A stretch of DNA of 64,000 nt, from contig NW_026251831.1 of assembly GCF_025024155.1 (NCBI RefSeq), positions 1 through 64,000 of the forward strand, read 5' to 3'. Positions 1 to 11,668 of this stretch are shown one piece after another. The stretch's first letter is position 1. Each line of letters opens with the position of its first letter. The DNA is from Gamsiella multidivaricata (lineage: Eukaryota > Mortierellomycota > Mortierellomycetes > Mortierellales > Mortierellaceae). The position numbers and the translations under genes were made by a program. Below the pieces are notes generated by a model. The model did not search any database, was not told where the DNA came from, and saw only the letters and a list, made by a program, of their open reading frames with translations.

Positions 1-226
1 GCTGATCATCTCGCGTGGAGCTGGTTTGCGCCGAATTGAGTTTGGCGGGCATTTTGGGACGCGATTTGATTGGGCAAGAGTACCAGCCCAAAGAAGGATG
101 GGCTGCAGCGTTTTTGGATAAGGATAAGAATCTGCTCTTTCGCCCACACAGCTCATCAAGCATTACCTTCCTCTTCACGCGCACAACCATCACTCCTTCT
201 CATTTCCAAGCTGATTCGCATCCATT

Positions 227-789
227 ATGGGAGCATGCTTTGGCAAACCTGATCGCAAAAATCAGGGTTACGTCCTCGGTGGAGGTAATGCCTCTTCTAA
301 CGGAACAGCAGGAGCTCCTACAACTGCATCAGGAAAGACCCCAGCGCAACAACCACAGCATCAACAGAGTAAAGGCAACAGTCTGGACGGAGTATCGTCA
401 GCAGCGCCAGTGAGAGTTCAAGGCGAACTATCAGCATCCGCTCTGGCAGCACAGAAGCGAGCTGAGGCTGTATGTTCTCCAATATATTATCACAGTTTCC
501 ACTAACGGCACAATACCCTCGCATTCACCACATGTACTAATCACGTCTCTGTCTTTATCAATGCTTTGTATGCTTAGGCTGAAAAGAGAGGTGTTCAACA
601 AGGAGGCGGAAAACTTGCCAAGAAGCTGGCCAAGGAAAAGCAGCAATCTCCATACGCAATTGAACAGCCCATGCCTGAGCCAACGAATGTATGTGTCTCG
701 CTAGTCTTGTACAGCAAAAAATGATTGTTCTTTTCATTACCCTTCCCACCTTCTCACGGTTGTTTCTTCATTAGACCCAGTGGAACTAG
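227..789 (+). CDS. Small N-myristoylated SVIP-like protein (122 aa, 3 exons)
   Basis: Exons 227-469, 578-688 and 775-789, all phase 0; the last exon adds only TQWN and the stop. The protein starts MGACFGKP, a good N-myristoylation (Gly2) plus palmitoylation (Cys4) context as in SVIP, the small VCP/p97-interacting membrane adaptor of ER-associated degradation. A Ser/Gly/Gln-rich linker follows, then a basic helix reading ALAAQKRAEAAEKR across the exon 1/2 junction. That resembles the AAxxR core of the VCP-interacting motif, but the upstream Arg of the strict motif is Ala here. The splice junction rebuilding this helix supports the model. The family assignment is tentative; any acylated small fungal protein would look similar. 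The first 226 bases are upstream sequence. Confidence 0.55.
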
Positions 790-1260
790 ACGTTCAGAGC
801 CAAACATTGCCGACTGCCATCAAGGAGAACAACGGCTTTAAAGAGCAACAGGGGCGCCTATAAACTCTTTTAGAAGGCAGGCAGCAGTATTATAATTCAC
901 CCTTGAAGCGACGGACGAACATCCAGAAATAAAGCAAGCAATTGGCATTGCTATTCGATCTATGCCGACCTGAGTCTCTTACATTTCCTACTTACGCATC
1001 GATATGGTAGGGTGGGTATGATTCATGCCACACGCTTTGCACGCTCACAGAGGGAGGCTATGCCCTGGTCATGACTATGGTGCATGGTCGAAATATGGCC
1101 TTGGAGTGCTTGAGCTCCGTCCGTGCCGTGGCTTGCTCCCTCTGCGGATTGGAAATTCTGGAGCATGATTGGCTGGAATCTGATTTCGTCAAATGATCTC
1201 CACACGAGATCGCCTTGATCTCTGCTCGGCTTCTTTTACTCCCGACATACATCCGCAACC
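790..1260. other. Intergenic region between SVIP-like and TPR genes
   Basis: It holds the 3' UTR of the upstream gene (an AATAAA-like signal near 929) and the promoter of the TPR gene, including a pyrimidine-rich stretch just before the ATG at 1261. I see no gene in it. Confidence 0.5.
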
Positions 1261-2938
1261 ATGTCGCGTAACCGTATATTCAAGGAAGCAGCTATCCTAG
1301 TAAGGTCAGCATCCCGTACTGCTCTCGCTCAGGCCCGTCCTGCCAGCACCGTACGTCTTCTTTCCCTCACGGCGGCAACCAGAACCACGCCTGTCGTCCA
1401 CGGACCTCGACACCGATTCGCACAACACAGCATCGCTCAACGCGCCTACTCGACGTCCTTGGATCAGAGCCTCAGTCCTCTGGCCCGCTCTGTTATCGCC
1501 ACAACGCGCGCCGTCCGCAACATTCTCATCTTCTCCACCTCCACCCTCACGCTCGGCTACTTTGTCTGGGCGGGCTCACACGCCTACCTCGAGCAATACA
1601 AGTGCCCTTCACCTGAGGGTGTCTCCGCACAGGTCCGGAACTGTCTCCACGGCGCGTGGGTCCGTGAAGAGATTTCGCCCGATCCGGATGTTGCGGCGAT
1701 TTATCTTCAAAAGGCATTGGAATTTGCAAGGAAGGATCTCGAGGAGTTTTACAGGAAAAAGAACCATTCTCTCGAATATTCATCCCTGGAAATCGAGAAG
1801 GATAAGGCCCTGGTTGAAATTCAAAACCGGTTGGCAAGATTCTATGGCAGGATCGGACGCGATGAACAGGCAGCAACTATCTGGACCAGGCTTTGGAAAT
1901 TGACTGAGAAGGAGGTTCCTCCATCATCAGACTCAGCAAAGGCAGGATCATCATCGTCGTCGTCAGGACTCGGCTTGAGATCTTTGTTCGGCGGCGCGTC
2001 TATAGGTCGTCCATTGATCACGAAACAGGATGGCGTGCCCTTCGCAAAGAGCGCGGCGAATTGCTGGATGCGCATGGGCGAATACGATCTTGCAGAAGAA
2101 GCCCTGAGCTGGACATTGAGCACAATCACCACAGCCGCCAATGCTGATGCGACAGGAAGCACGTCCGATTCCATCGAAGAGGTGGGCTTGCTTTCAACAT
2201 TGGGCGCCTTGTACGTCCGTCAAAGGAAATCCGACTATGCCTTGTCGCTTTTTGTCAAGGCCCTACAGTTGGTTCAGCACCATCGTGCGGTCTCAGAGCA
2301 GAGTAACACGGAGAAAGATATGTGGTATTGTCGCGAGGCCATTCTGACCAACAGCATCGGAGAGACGCTTTACGGTGCCACCACCGCTGCAAGGTCAAAA
2401 CTACCAATGGAAACTGCGGAGCAAAAGAAACCATCGTCCTGGAAGTTTTGGTCCTCTTCAAGCTCCTCTACGACAGGAGGATCAGGATCAGCTGCTGCAT
2501 TCAAGACAGCGGAGCAGACAAAGAAGGAGGAAGAGGCCCTGGGCTGGATGCAAAAGGCAGTCGCGATGGCCAAGGAGAAGAGTGGTCAACACCGTGATTG
2601 TGACGAGTGCGCGGCATTGGGTCTCAACAACCTGGGGCTGATTAACGAGGTAAGACATCTGTTTTCCGCAAGCGCCTTTGGATGTCATTTTAATCAAGAA
2701 CGGATCATATTAATATCTGGCACTCTTTCGATAGATGGAGGGTAAAACAGACGTGGCGCTGCAGCAGTTCAGGGAAGCAGTTTTGCATGCTACCATGGCC
2801 AACGATTTTGTCGGATTGGAGGACTATAACAAGAACACTGCACGGCTGACAGACAGGATCGCCTCGACCTCGGAAGAGCAAGCAACTGTGCCAGCATCAT
2901 TATCAACCACATCATCACCAACAACAGCATCAGCATAA
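1261..2938 (+). CDS. Mitochondrial TPR protein resembling Mgr3, i-AAA protease adaptor (530 aa, 2 exons)
   Basis: Exons 1261-2649 and 2735-2938, phase 0. The first ~70 residues are rich in Arg, Ala and Ser and lack acidic residues, as in a mitochondrial presequence. A single hydrophobic segment follows at about residues 88-105 (ILIFSTSTLTLGYFVWAG). The rest is helical with TPR-like repeats, for example the stretches around RLARFYGRIGRDEQAATIW and LGALYVRQRKSDYALSLF, and ends with NNLGLINEMEGKTDVALQQF across the splice. This layout matches yeast Mgr3 and related inner-membrane TPR proteins that present substrates to the Yme1 i-AAA protease. Two Ser-rich insertions (near residues 222-240 and 400-415) look disordered. 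The mitochondrial TPR call is firm; the specific Mgr3 identity is inferred. Confidence 0.6.
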
Positions 2939-3087
2939 ATCATACACAGCACGGCATCTCTTGATTCAAATAAAAGGGATTCATTCTGACGTTTGAATAA
3001 AGTATTATTTTATTAGTCAAAAGCAAATCACTGTAAGCGAACAAACTGCTTCAATTTGCGGAGGGTATGATGTTCTCTTTGCCGGCT

Positions 3088-6000
3088 CTAGTCCCAATCG
3101 TTGCCCCAGCCATCCTCCTCTAATGCCGCCTCATCCACTTGTACTGCCAATGAGGGAGTCGTCTTTGGCAAAGCTGGTGCTGTTGTTGGGGCAAGAGCTG
3201 GAGAGATAGCGAGTGTCTTGCCATGACCGACGCCATTGCTACCGTTGCTGCCATTAATACTGCCGTTGCTTGCCGTTCTCAAAAGTGGTGAGGGGACACG
3301 CTGGGGCATTTCTACAGGACTTGATCTTCGGCTTTGAGAGCCTGCGGAGCTCGGAGACATCGATCCTCCAGGAACTGGTGCGACTGCTGGTCTGATTGTT
3401 GCTGAATCTGCGGCTGATCTCGCAGGTGCTGAGGTTACGGCACTCGTAGTGGCCGTGACGCTACCATGGAGTGTCCTCGTAGTCGAAATAGTTCCTGTAG
3501 AGCTCGATAGTGTCTTGGAAGACGACGACAACATGGATATAGATGTTGAGGATTTCAAAGGACCAGCGCCAACCGATGTGCCACCAACATACACCGGCGC
3601 TTTATATGATACTTCCAGGTCCTTGAACAGATCATCGTCCTCTGCAGCCGCAGCAGCACCAAGCTGGTTTGCGAGCGCACCCATATCGAGGTTCTCATCC
3701 GAATCCCAACCATCCTTTTCTTCTGTTGGACCTTCGGGTAGTCGGATCATGCTGCGACCAGAAAGCGGCTTCGGTGCCGCTGTAGAGTTCGAGGAAGCCG
3801 TTATTGCTGCTGATACCGATACGGATGCTGATGACGGTGCTGACACTGGCGCTGCTTTAACGGCTCCCAGCTTCAGTCCATTGGATGAAGGTTTCTTATT
3901 GATCTGCTTCTCCGCCAGTTGCTGTCGCCTGGCCTCACGCTTAGCCTGCATCTCCTGCTGCTTTTGATCGCGCTTCTGGCGCAGCTGCTCCTGCTTCTCT
4001 GCCTTTTCCATCTCACGCTTCAGAAGTGTTGCTTCGTCTTCCACATGATGCTCCACTGCTGGTGAGGAGGTTTGGTTTGCAGGACCTAGCATATAGATAG
4101 ACAGTCACCGCGATTAGAATAACAGTACCCTGAAGTGACAAATAGGAAGAAAAGAATATGATACTTACTGTTCAAGGAAGTCGAATCCTCGGCGTCCCAG
4201 TCGTCGCCCTCATCATCACCGGCATCATCCCATCCAAACGCCGTCGAGTTATCAGCAATGCTGGGATTGATATCCACACCTCGCGGTATACTGCTCGTTT
4301 TAGAAGGTGGACGTTGCTCGACTGGAAGTTGACGCACCTTCATTTCGGCTTTTGCAGCCTCCAACGCCTTCATTAGCTCAAGCTCATCTGCTGCCTGTGT
4401 GTCCTCTTGCGTGACTTCCTCAGCATGATGGTCGATAGGGTCGTCAAGAGCAGTACCTGATTCCTGTATAAGTTCCTCGCGAGGGTCGTAAAACTGTGTT
4501 GGTTTATCCATTGCCTTGCTCAAGTGCGAGTCCAATCCAGGTGTGCTAACAAGGGTATCCCGGCTCGTCGAATCAGCCGAAAATGACCCTGCCCGTGTCA
4601 ATGAGGGGGTTAGCAAAGACGGAGTCTTGAGTGATCCCTGCTCCGAGAACATGAAAGAATCCTGTGAGACGATCGATGAGCGTCTACTCGACTGCAGATC
4701 CGCACTCAAGTTGCCGCCCTTCACATCAACCCCGTTGTAGCTCCTCATTGAGCTGCTAGAATGGCTCCTCTCCCCTGTAAATATGGACCTTGAGAAGATA
4801 GGTCGCCTTGGTGGCAAGAGCGACTGTTGCTTTTCGCAATACTGACGGATCCTTGAGACGTGAACTGAGTGAGCTGATGAAGGCGAAGGTGCAGGTGGCA
4901 TTGGCGTGGAAGATCCTTCTGTATTGGTTTTATTAGCATCGCTTTCAGCAAGATGCTGTTGATCCTGTTGCTCAACCGCTAGATCTGGCTGAGATACCAA
5001 CGTGATTGCCTGGTGCGCCACCGTCGAGATGGCATTTGCGGCAGCTTCGCGGACCTGCAAATCATCGTCAAGTAAAAATTGTGGAAGAAACTTCAGTAGA
5101 CCGCTGATGCAGAATAATCCGCTGGTGCAATGCTTGGTGAACGATTTCGAGATGAGTTCCACCCGCTCGCTGACAGGCGTAATCTTGAGAACGGAGACGA
5201 GGGCGATGGTGAGAGGTGCGCTTATATCCTTGACAGCTGGGTGATTGTACAGGCCAAGGGTGTAAATCGAGGACCACATGCCCATGATGACCTCGACTAC
5301 CTGCACCTTTGATTCCTGTGTACAATCCTCCGAGATCCAGAAGGCCATGATTTGAGGAATCAGTGTCTGCTCATATAGCGTCTTGATGGAGATTTTTTGT
5401 TTGCTCATGTCCGTATCCCCAAGAGTTGTCACCAAAAGTGCGTAAGGGATCGCGGTGGCCAGGCCGCAGAGCGATGCCAGGTACACTTTGGGATCCGCAT
5501 CCTGAAGTCCTGACAAAATCTAATAATGCAAGCACTAATAGTTAGCATAACATGTCCATTGATGAGTTCAAACGCTCTCTTCATGGCATAAGGGTCAATC
5601 CTACATACCTCTGGCATAATGATCTGTACGAGAACTTCAGATCCGCCTTCGCCCAAAACAACAGCCTTCAAGTACACCTCAAATAGACGGAAAATGGTCA
5701 TGCGAATGTCAGCTTGTCGATATGTCCAGAGTTTGATCATGAATGGCAGTACTTGGGACTGGTACACCTCTTCAGAAATGAGCGGCTGAGGCGGCTGCGG
5801 GGTGAACAGATTCCTGTATAATTTGTCGAATCCCTCCGCTGCAAAGAACTCCTGCGTTAAAAGCTGCGGAAGGACGAGCTTCTCCATGATGGATGGTGCC
5901 AACATATGAAGCTTTGGCATAATGGTCCTAAGGAATAAAAGGAAGGCCTCATGATATCAGCAAGGCTGTATTTTCTGTCATTCTTCAAGTACGAGCAAAA

Positions 6001-7189
6001 AAAAGAGTGTACGTACTGGCTCCATTCCGCATTCTGGCCCTTTTCCAACCCCTTGAGTCGGCAGTAGCGGACGACAGAGACAGAGTTGTTGCGGATAAAA
6101 ATATCGGACTCGAGGATGACATCGCCAGGCGGCCGTTTCCGAGGATCAACGTTGAGCATACGTTCCAGCGGAAGGGCACTCGGTTTAATATGAAGTAGCC
6201 CATACTGGATGAGTGTTTCGACCAGCTTCCCATACTGCCATATATCCACGGCATGGGCAGTATCCATGTCCTTTGAGCTCTAGAAGTGCGTGGAGGAAAA
6301 CCAAGGTCAACACAGGTATCATCATTGACAGGTCAAATAAAGTGCATTGTCATAAGTTCCATAGGGTATCCATACCATTTTCGATGACTGTCCCTGGTAT
6401 TCTGGCGGCACCAATTCCTTTGATAGGAGCGATGTGAGTCCCGTCTCCATGGATTCCGCTGCCGTTCCTGTGAGCTCCATGCCGCCAAGGACCCATCGGC
6501 CGTTCGAGACAAAAATAGAGCCCAATTGTACATTGTTGTGCGAGACATGGCATTGAGAATGCAAGAAATGGAGCGCGACCTATTGGTATCCATAAAGAGG
6601 AGGAGATCATGGTCAGCGGTAAATCATAGATCGTGGCAATTGCCCACAAGCAATAGCCAGGCAAGGCTAGCTCGTCCTTGTAGATATGTCACAATGAGAT
6701 GCAATTTCGTACCATAATATCGTAAAGACCCACAAGGATCTCATCCTCGGTAATCTCCTCGAGATACTCGAGCGTCAAGGGTATGACTTGCTCTGTGATG
6801 AGGTGAACTCCCGCTGAATCTGTCTTGCAGTCGATAAACCTCAGTACGGACGGGTGTCGGATCGTCTTTAGTTTCTAGTGAATGACAGTGTCGGGAGAAA
6901 GGATCAGCAACATGACAAGGGATTCAGTTAAGGTTGCAGAGACAAGAACTGCTGCCTATCTCACCTTGATCGCCTTCGGCAAGAACTCCTGCTTATTATC
7001 GAACACAAACTGGGATGGGTCATAGGTGAACGCTGAGACGGGTCGCTTGCCATAGAAAGCTTCCCGCAACGTATAGACCGGTGTGGCCTGGAGAGACTGT
7101 GTGCCAGGGGCAAAGACCAGCTTTGCCCTGGAAGAAACCTCGCCAACACCAGAGGCACTTCCTTGAATCTTGCTTTCTGCTGCACCCAT
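3088..7189 (-). CDS. SCY1-like pseudokinase with HEAT repeats (1173 aa, 7 exons)
   Basis: Exons (descending) 7189-6965, 6874-6713, 6579-6376, 6279-6017, 5927-5609, 5519-4169 and 4085-3088; phases close. The N-terminal kinase-like domain (about residues 1-290) has the SCY1 hallmarks. KLKTIRHPSVLRFIDC precedes the hinge, the catalytic loop reads HNN instead of HRD (SHNNVQLGSIFV), and the DFG position reads GGME, so it is predicted inactive. HEAT-like helices follow (about residues 290-500), then a long Ser-rich disordered segment, an acidic Trp motif (GDDEGDDWDAED), a Lys/Gln/Glu coiled coil encoded just after intron 6 and a closing GWGNDWD. SCYL1/Cex1 proteins act in COPI Golgi-ER traffic and in tRNA nuclear export, and their tails bind COPI. 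Here the acidic Trp tail may play that part (inference). Confidence 0.87.
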
Positions 7190-8581
7190 CTTTTTCGGAC
7201 TGGTCTGATCGCTTCAAGGTTGGTGGGTTCTGATCTATTCTACGAACCGTCTTGATGCAATGGGAGGGGGGAGGGGGGGGGGTACTTGTAAGCTGATGAG
7301 GCGCCCAGGTGAAGAATCGGGAGCGGGTGCCGAGTGTGGGAGAAGCCAGTTGCCAAGTGAGCAGAAAGGAGCGATCTTTTCTGGTGTTGTCAAGGAAGAT
7401 GAAAGAGGAGAGAAAGTCTGTTTGCACAGTCGTTGGATGGAATAGTCAAAGGGCAAGTGATGAGGTCGAAAGGGGAAACTTAAAGATCTTTCTGTGCACT
7501 CGCAAAAAATTCATAGCGAAAACGGGCTTTAACCAAAGACATGCAGCCTCTTGCGCTTAAGGTCGCACCACTCACTGTGCTGACATGTTCATGTTTGTTC
7601 AAATCGCCGCTGAGCATCGGCAAGTTCTTGTGAAGCTTCCCTAGGGGCTCGACGAGAAGGATTGACACTCATCTATGATACCTGCGAGCATGACAAGTTT
7701 GGCTTACATTACAAAAATTACACCATCCAACGTAACACCGACCTACGCGCCTTTCTGGTGGTTGTGGAAGGGTGATTTGGAATGTTTACTCTTGAAGAAG
7801 TACCCATGCCATGTTGAAAGCGTGATGACCCGTTTGACAATAGCCTGCACGATATGTCTGTGCCATAAAGATGGCTGATCAAGCTCATCTATATCGAGTC
7901 TGATACAGCACACGCAGCTCGACTATTAAAACTTACCTTGGGTTTGGTCGTAGTCGCGTCGGCCCCCATGTTCCGACGTGTCATACCATACTGACCTCGT
8001 TTGGAGAACACTCGTACAACAACGCGCGCCTTGCATCTCAGATCAAAGACGGAAAAGGCATGCGCAAGCTTCTTGAGTCTATAAGAACACGCCGAGGCTC
8101 TCACTTACTTCCTGCTGTGAACTTCAGTGACAATAACTGGTATACACTTTCTGATGTCGCTTGTTGGGTCCGGTCCATGGAAATGCTAGAATAGACTTGT
8201 ATAATCCAAAGAGCCGCTGAAGAGGTAGTGGCGGCATTGTCGAGCGAGACATGACTGTACGCCATTGTCAAGCAACGCTAACGACCCTTGCTCGCTGAAC
8301 TGACGCCATTTGGCCATTTGCGCAGTGCATTTGCTTTTGTTTGGTCCAAGGGTAGTGTAATGCATCAACGACTTTCAACTTCTGTGCAACATAGATACAA
8401 ACCGACGCGTCTAAGTCGAACAGAGGATTAGTGGCAAGTGGATTCAAACCAAGTACTGATGATAACTTTTGGTATAAAAATACTCCTGCCTCTCACGTTC
8501 CTCAACTGGAATCCCCATTCCTCTCTTCTACATTCACAACTCCTTCCCTTCCTCTTGCAACTAACAGACAACCAGGCCACC
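7190..8581. other. Intergenic region, 1.4 kb
   Basis: It is the divergent promoter region between the SCY1-like gene and the VOC gene. A G-rich tract at about 7260-7283 lies in the 5' leader of the minus-strand SCY1 gene, where it reads as a C run in the mRNA. The short open frames here look random in composition and match no family I know. Confidence 0.5.
8471..8480 (+). promoter_or_regulatory. TATA box of the VOC-protein gene
   Basis: GGTATAAAAA lies about 105 bases upstream of the ATG at 8582. It is followed by a pyrimidine-rich leader, which is usual for strongly expressed fungal genes. Confidence 0.5.
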
Positions 8582-9212
8582 ATGACCCAGACAGGCTCCA
8601 TCAATCATATCTCTCTTTCCTCTTCAGATTATGAGCAGAGCAAGAAGTTCTACGGCTTTCTCTTGGTCGACCTCTTGGGGTACAAGATGGTGGCTGAAAC
8701 TCCTCACTTCACCATGTGGGCCCATCCCTCTGGCGTTGGTATGAAGATATTCTCTCGCTTATCGCGTGTGCGGACTTCAAATATGGTCACCATCCTCCAT
8801 TGTCGCTGACTCTCATTTTGTTAACCTCGCTTACTGTGAATTAGGCATCTGCGTCAGTCCTGGTAGCAAGGAGCCTCACCACAAGACTACCCCTGGCCTG
8901 AATCATTTGGCATTCAACACCGCGACTCACGAACTCATCGACGAGTTCTATAACAAGATCGTCCAGTTCCAGGAGGCAAACAAGTCCACCATCAGTGCCA
9001 GTGCCATCCTGGATAAGCCTGCTCTGTACCCTCAGTACTCTGAGGGCTACTACGCGTAAGTCGACCAAGTGAAATGGAGTAATGGGAATCAGAAGGAAAA
9101 TACTAAGCATCTTTATCTTTGTTCGAACTTGGGTCCCTTCATTAGTGTCTTTTTCACTGACCCCGATGGTGTCAAGTTGGAGCTCGCCTTCATTCCTTCT
9201 TATGGACATTAA
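8582..9212 (+). CDS. VOC superfamily (glyoxalase/bleomycin-resistance/dioxygenase) protein (144 aa, 3 exons)
   Basis: Exons 8582-8738, 8845-9055 and 9146-9212 with phases 1 and 2 closing. It is a single-chain pair of beta-alpha-beta-beta-beta modules. The first module has INHISLSSSDYEQSKKFY (metal His at about residue 8); the second starts PGLNHLAFN (His) and ends FFTDPDGVKLELAF (Glu). These are the usual metal-ligand positions of the fold. The length matches small cytosolic VOC proteins. The reaction cannot be read from sequence; relatives are glyoxalase-like or of unknown substrate. There is no signal peptide. A polyadenylation signal (AATAAA) lies near 9296. Confidence 0.8.
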
Positions 9213-9430
9213 AAGTGCTACTTCGCTCTACGCGTGGCTTTTCTATCCAAGCTCCTTTCCCTGGAGATTATATATAGCGCATTTAGGAGCAAAGAAATAA
9301 ATAAAGCCTCCAAGGAGGACAGAAAGTGCACAACGAAACACAAAGCGTTGTTTGTCGTTGTCGAAAAACGACTGAGATTGTTGACGTTGTAAACGCCTCT
9401 AAATACACCAAAAAAGTATGCGACACGGTT

Positions 9431-11353
9431 TTATTTACCAGGCTCTCTCTCAACCAGCTCTATGGTTCTAAACAAATTATAAAGCGACACAGCCCACTCG
9501 TCCGTCGGTCCAGGCCTCTTGTAACTCAAGCAATCGTGTCCGCCAACATGCCCATCTGGCCGCATATTTGTCATGGTCGCGACGTTCCAGTATATCCCAC
9601 CAGTCGCCTCAACAATCTCCTTGGCCATCTGATTCTGTCGGTCATAGTGCGCCCAGTTCAGAGGATAGTCCAACATTTCGGCGATAGGGATATCTTGATC
9701 AAATGGCTGTGCTGGGGCCGAAAAAGTCGACCTATTGTGTACGAGCGGCGTTTTGTCACGAGCCTGGAAAGCGCGCTGATCAGAAGAATTATTTGCAAGC
9801 TGCTGTTCCTGAGCCTGTGCATTTCCATCGATTTCCACCTGGTGCCGCTTAGCCTTGTCGCTATTGAATTTATTGACCTTGGAAGGGCAATCGGGGTGTC
9901 CAACTGGGTTGTTCCGATAGATGACCAATGCCTCCGGCCTTGCCATGCGTATCTTCTTCACTGTGTCTGTCAGGTATTGCATGAACTGCTTGTCTGGCAT
10001 AGTTTGATGAATAGCGCCCAAAATGACCGTGTCCTTGAGCTTCATATCTCGCAACCAGGCCATTTCCACCGGATCCTGGATCTTCGTCTCATTAAGCCGG
10101 CTCTTGTGCGGCCTTATGGGAGACAACAAGTCGTTCCTAACAAACTTGAGATGAACATTGTTTGGCAGTGGGCAGAGCGGGTGTCCAGCGCCGAAATGGC
10201 AGGTCAGGTCACCGTAGCAGACCTGTGGAGTGTCAAACATGTTGTACATAATCGAATCGTGCAGTTGCCAGTGAATTAGGTCGCCAACGAGTACAATATG
10301 CCTGGGACCCAGGGTCCTGCAAAAGTCATCAGGATGGATTCTGTTCGCGTGCCATCCTCTGCCGGTTGCGCCTGCAGATGTTGAGACTGAGTTGACTATG
10401 GGTTTCCAATGATACTTGCCCGCCTCTGGGAAGGGTGGTCGATTGATCGCGACATCTCGATCTCGCTCGTTCTTCTTCTTCTTGTTCCACCCCGTCGCGC
10501 CTCCAAACTCGGGGTAGTCCCTATAGGGTTCGTAGACCCATCGACCCTGATTTAAGGCTTGGTCCATTAGTTGGCGGAACCGTCTCGTCTTTCCTACCGT
10601 GTCCAACTTTGTACCAGGGATTCTTTCCTCAAAAAACTGGTACTCCTCCGGCATCTTTGTGAGAACAAAATCGCGTGCTGTCTTGATAGCGGTCTGCATC
10701 AAGGTCGCATACATCTGAACGGTTTTGATGTCGGTAAGTTTTGCTAACTTGCGTTGCATAGCGAGTTTGCTGCTGAGGTTTACCAGGATTTCTTTTTGTT
10801 GAGATTGTTGCATTTCGCGCAGAAGCTGCAGTTGTTGTGATATCGGCGATGAAGAAGCATCCTGATCCTGATCGTCATCCTGGCTTTGGCGTCGGTCGTG
10901 AAGCAATGTATGAATAGAATAGAGTACTGGGTTCTGCTGTCTCTCTTGGAATGCCGGATGTGTGGGGACCGAAAACGAGGCTTCAACTTCATCCACGTTC
11001 TGAAAGAACGCTTTCCGTCTGTAGTCCTTTGGATTACTTGCATCGGAAGCGGTCGATTTTCCATCTCCTGCCACCTGGCCTTGTCTAACAGAAAAATCCT
11101 GCTGGCGTTGTTGCTCCTCCTCGTTGCGTGACAACAATCCCTTCTGGTACATACCCTCTTCCTGGGCATGTCTCATCACATAGTACGGGATAATGCAGCC
11201 CATGGCGAAGTACAAGATCACCAGAGCCCGGAATCGAAATTTAGTCGTCCGCCGTCGCCCAAACATCCGAAAGGTGCCCCCGCTACTCCCGCCAGCGCTA
11301 TGCGAAAAGTAAGGCGAGGTTCCTGAAAGAGGCCGCCCACTGATCGATACCAT
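9431..11353 (-). CDS. Type II membrane protein with PC-esterase (Pmr5/Cas1p-like SGNH) domain, catalytic residues altered (640 aa)
   Basis: Single exon. A short basic cytosolic tail (FGRRRTTKFRFRA) precedes one membrane anchor (about residues 43-60, LVILYFAMGCIIPYYVM), followed by a stem and a lumenal domain, as for Golgi glycan O-acyltransferases and esterases. The domain shows CRTLGPRHIVLVGDLIHWQ (block I), RPDGHVG, and DCLSYKRPGPTDEW near the C-terminus, the counterparts of the GDS and DCxHWCLPG blocks of the TBL/PC-esterase family. In this copy the GDS serine is Leu (residue 359) and the DxxH histidine is Ser (residue 610). It may therefore be a pseudoenzyme or use other residues. The long open frame on the opposite strand is a shadow. 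Confidence 0.72.
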   Translation of the reverse strand: MVSISGRPLSGTSPYFSHSAGGSSGGTFRMFGRRRTTKFRFRALVILYFAMGCIIPYYVMRHAQEEGMYQKGLLSRNEEEQQRQQDFSVRQGQVAGDGKSTASDASNPKDYRRKAFFQNVDEVEASFSVPTHPAFQERQQNPVLYSIHTLLHDRRQSQDDDQDQDASSSPISQQLQLLREMQQSQQKEILVNLSSKLAMQRKLAKLTDIKTVQMYATLMQTAIKTARDFVLTKMPEEYQFFEERIPGTKLDTVGKTRRFRQLMDQALNQGRWVYEPYRDYPEFGGATGWNKKKKNERDRDVAINRPPFPEAGKYHWKPIVNSVSTSAGATGRGWHANRIHPDDFCRTLGPRHIVLVGDLIHWQLHDSIMYNMFDTPQVCYGDLTCHFGAGHPLCPLPNNVHLKFVRNDLLSPIRPHKSRLNETKIQDPVEMAWLRDMKLKDTVILGAIHQTMPDKQFMQYLTDTVKKIRMARPEALVIYRNNPVGHPDCPSKVNKFNSDKAKRHQVEIDGNAQAQEQQLANNSSDQRAFQARDKTPLVHNRSTFSAPAQPFDQDIPIAEMLDYPLNWAHYDRQNQMAKEIVEATGGIYWNVATMTNMRPDGHVGGHDCLSYKRPGPTDEWAVSLYNLFRTIELVEREPGK

Positions 11354-11668
11354 GGTATCTATATGCTGCTACTGCCTCTTGGTTTGAATCAAAAAGGCTG
11401 CGCCCGTGCAAATGAGGCGAATATGAAAGGCGTTTGGTAGGGGTGGAGAAGAGTGAAAGGTGTGAAATTAACAGGAAGGGCCAAGATGGAGAAAGTGTCT
11501 CCGGGAAAGAAGAATAGAAACAATTTTCTCCTATTTTTTTGGCACATTCCACGACATAATAAGGAGTAAGCAAGTTCTCCTTGAAAGTCCTTGTTTTTTG
11601 ACCGCATTCAAATACCAATACATCGCAACTTGGTTTTATTTCATAGGCAATCTGGATCTGTATGTTGA
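11354..11668. other. Intergenic region between two minus-strand genes
   Basis: It holds the promoter of the PC-esterase-like gene and the 3' end of the glucosidase II beta gene. No gene is seen. Confidence 0.45.

Noticed and set aside
9326..10279. 317-codon plus-strand open frame over the PC-esterase-like gene
   Set aside because: No recognisable domain; the minus strand encodes a membrane anchor and PC-esterase blocks.
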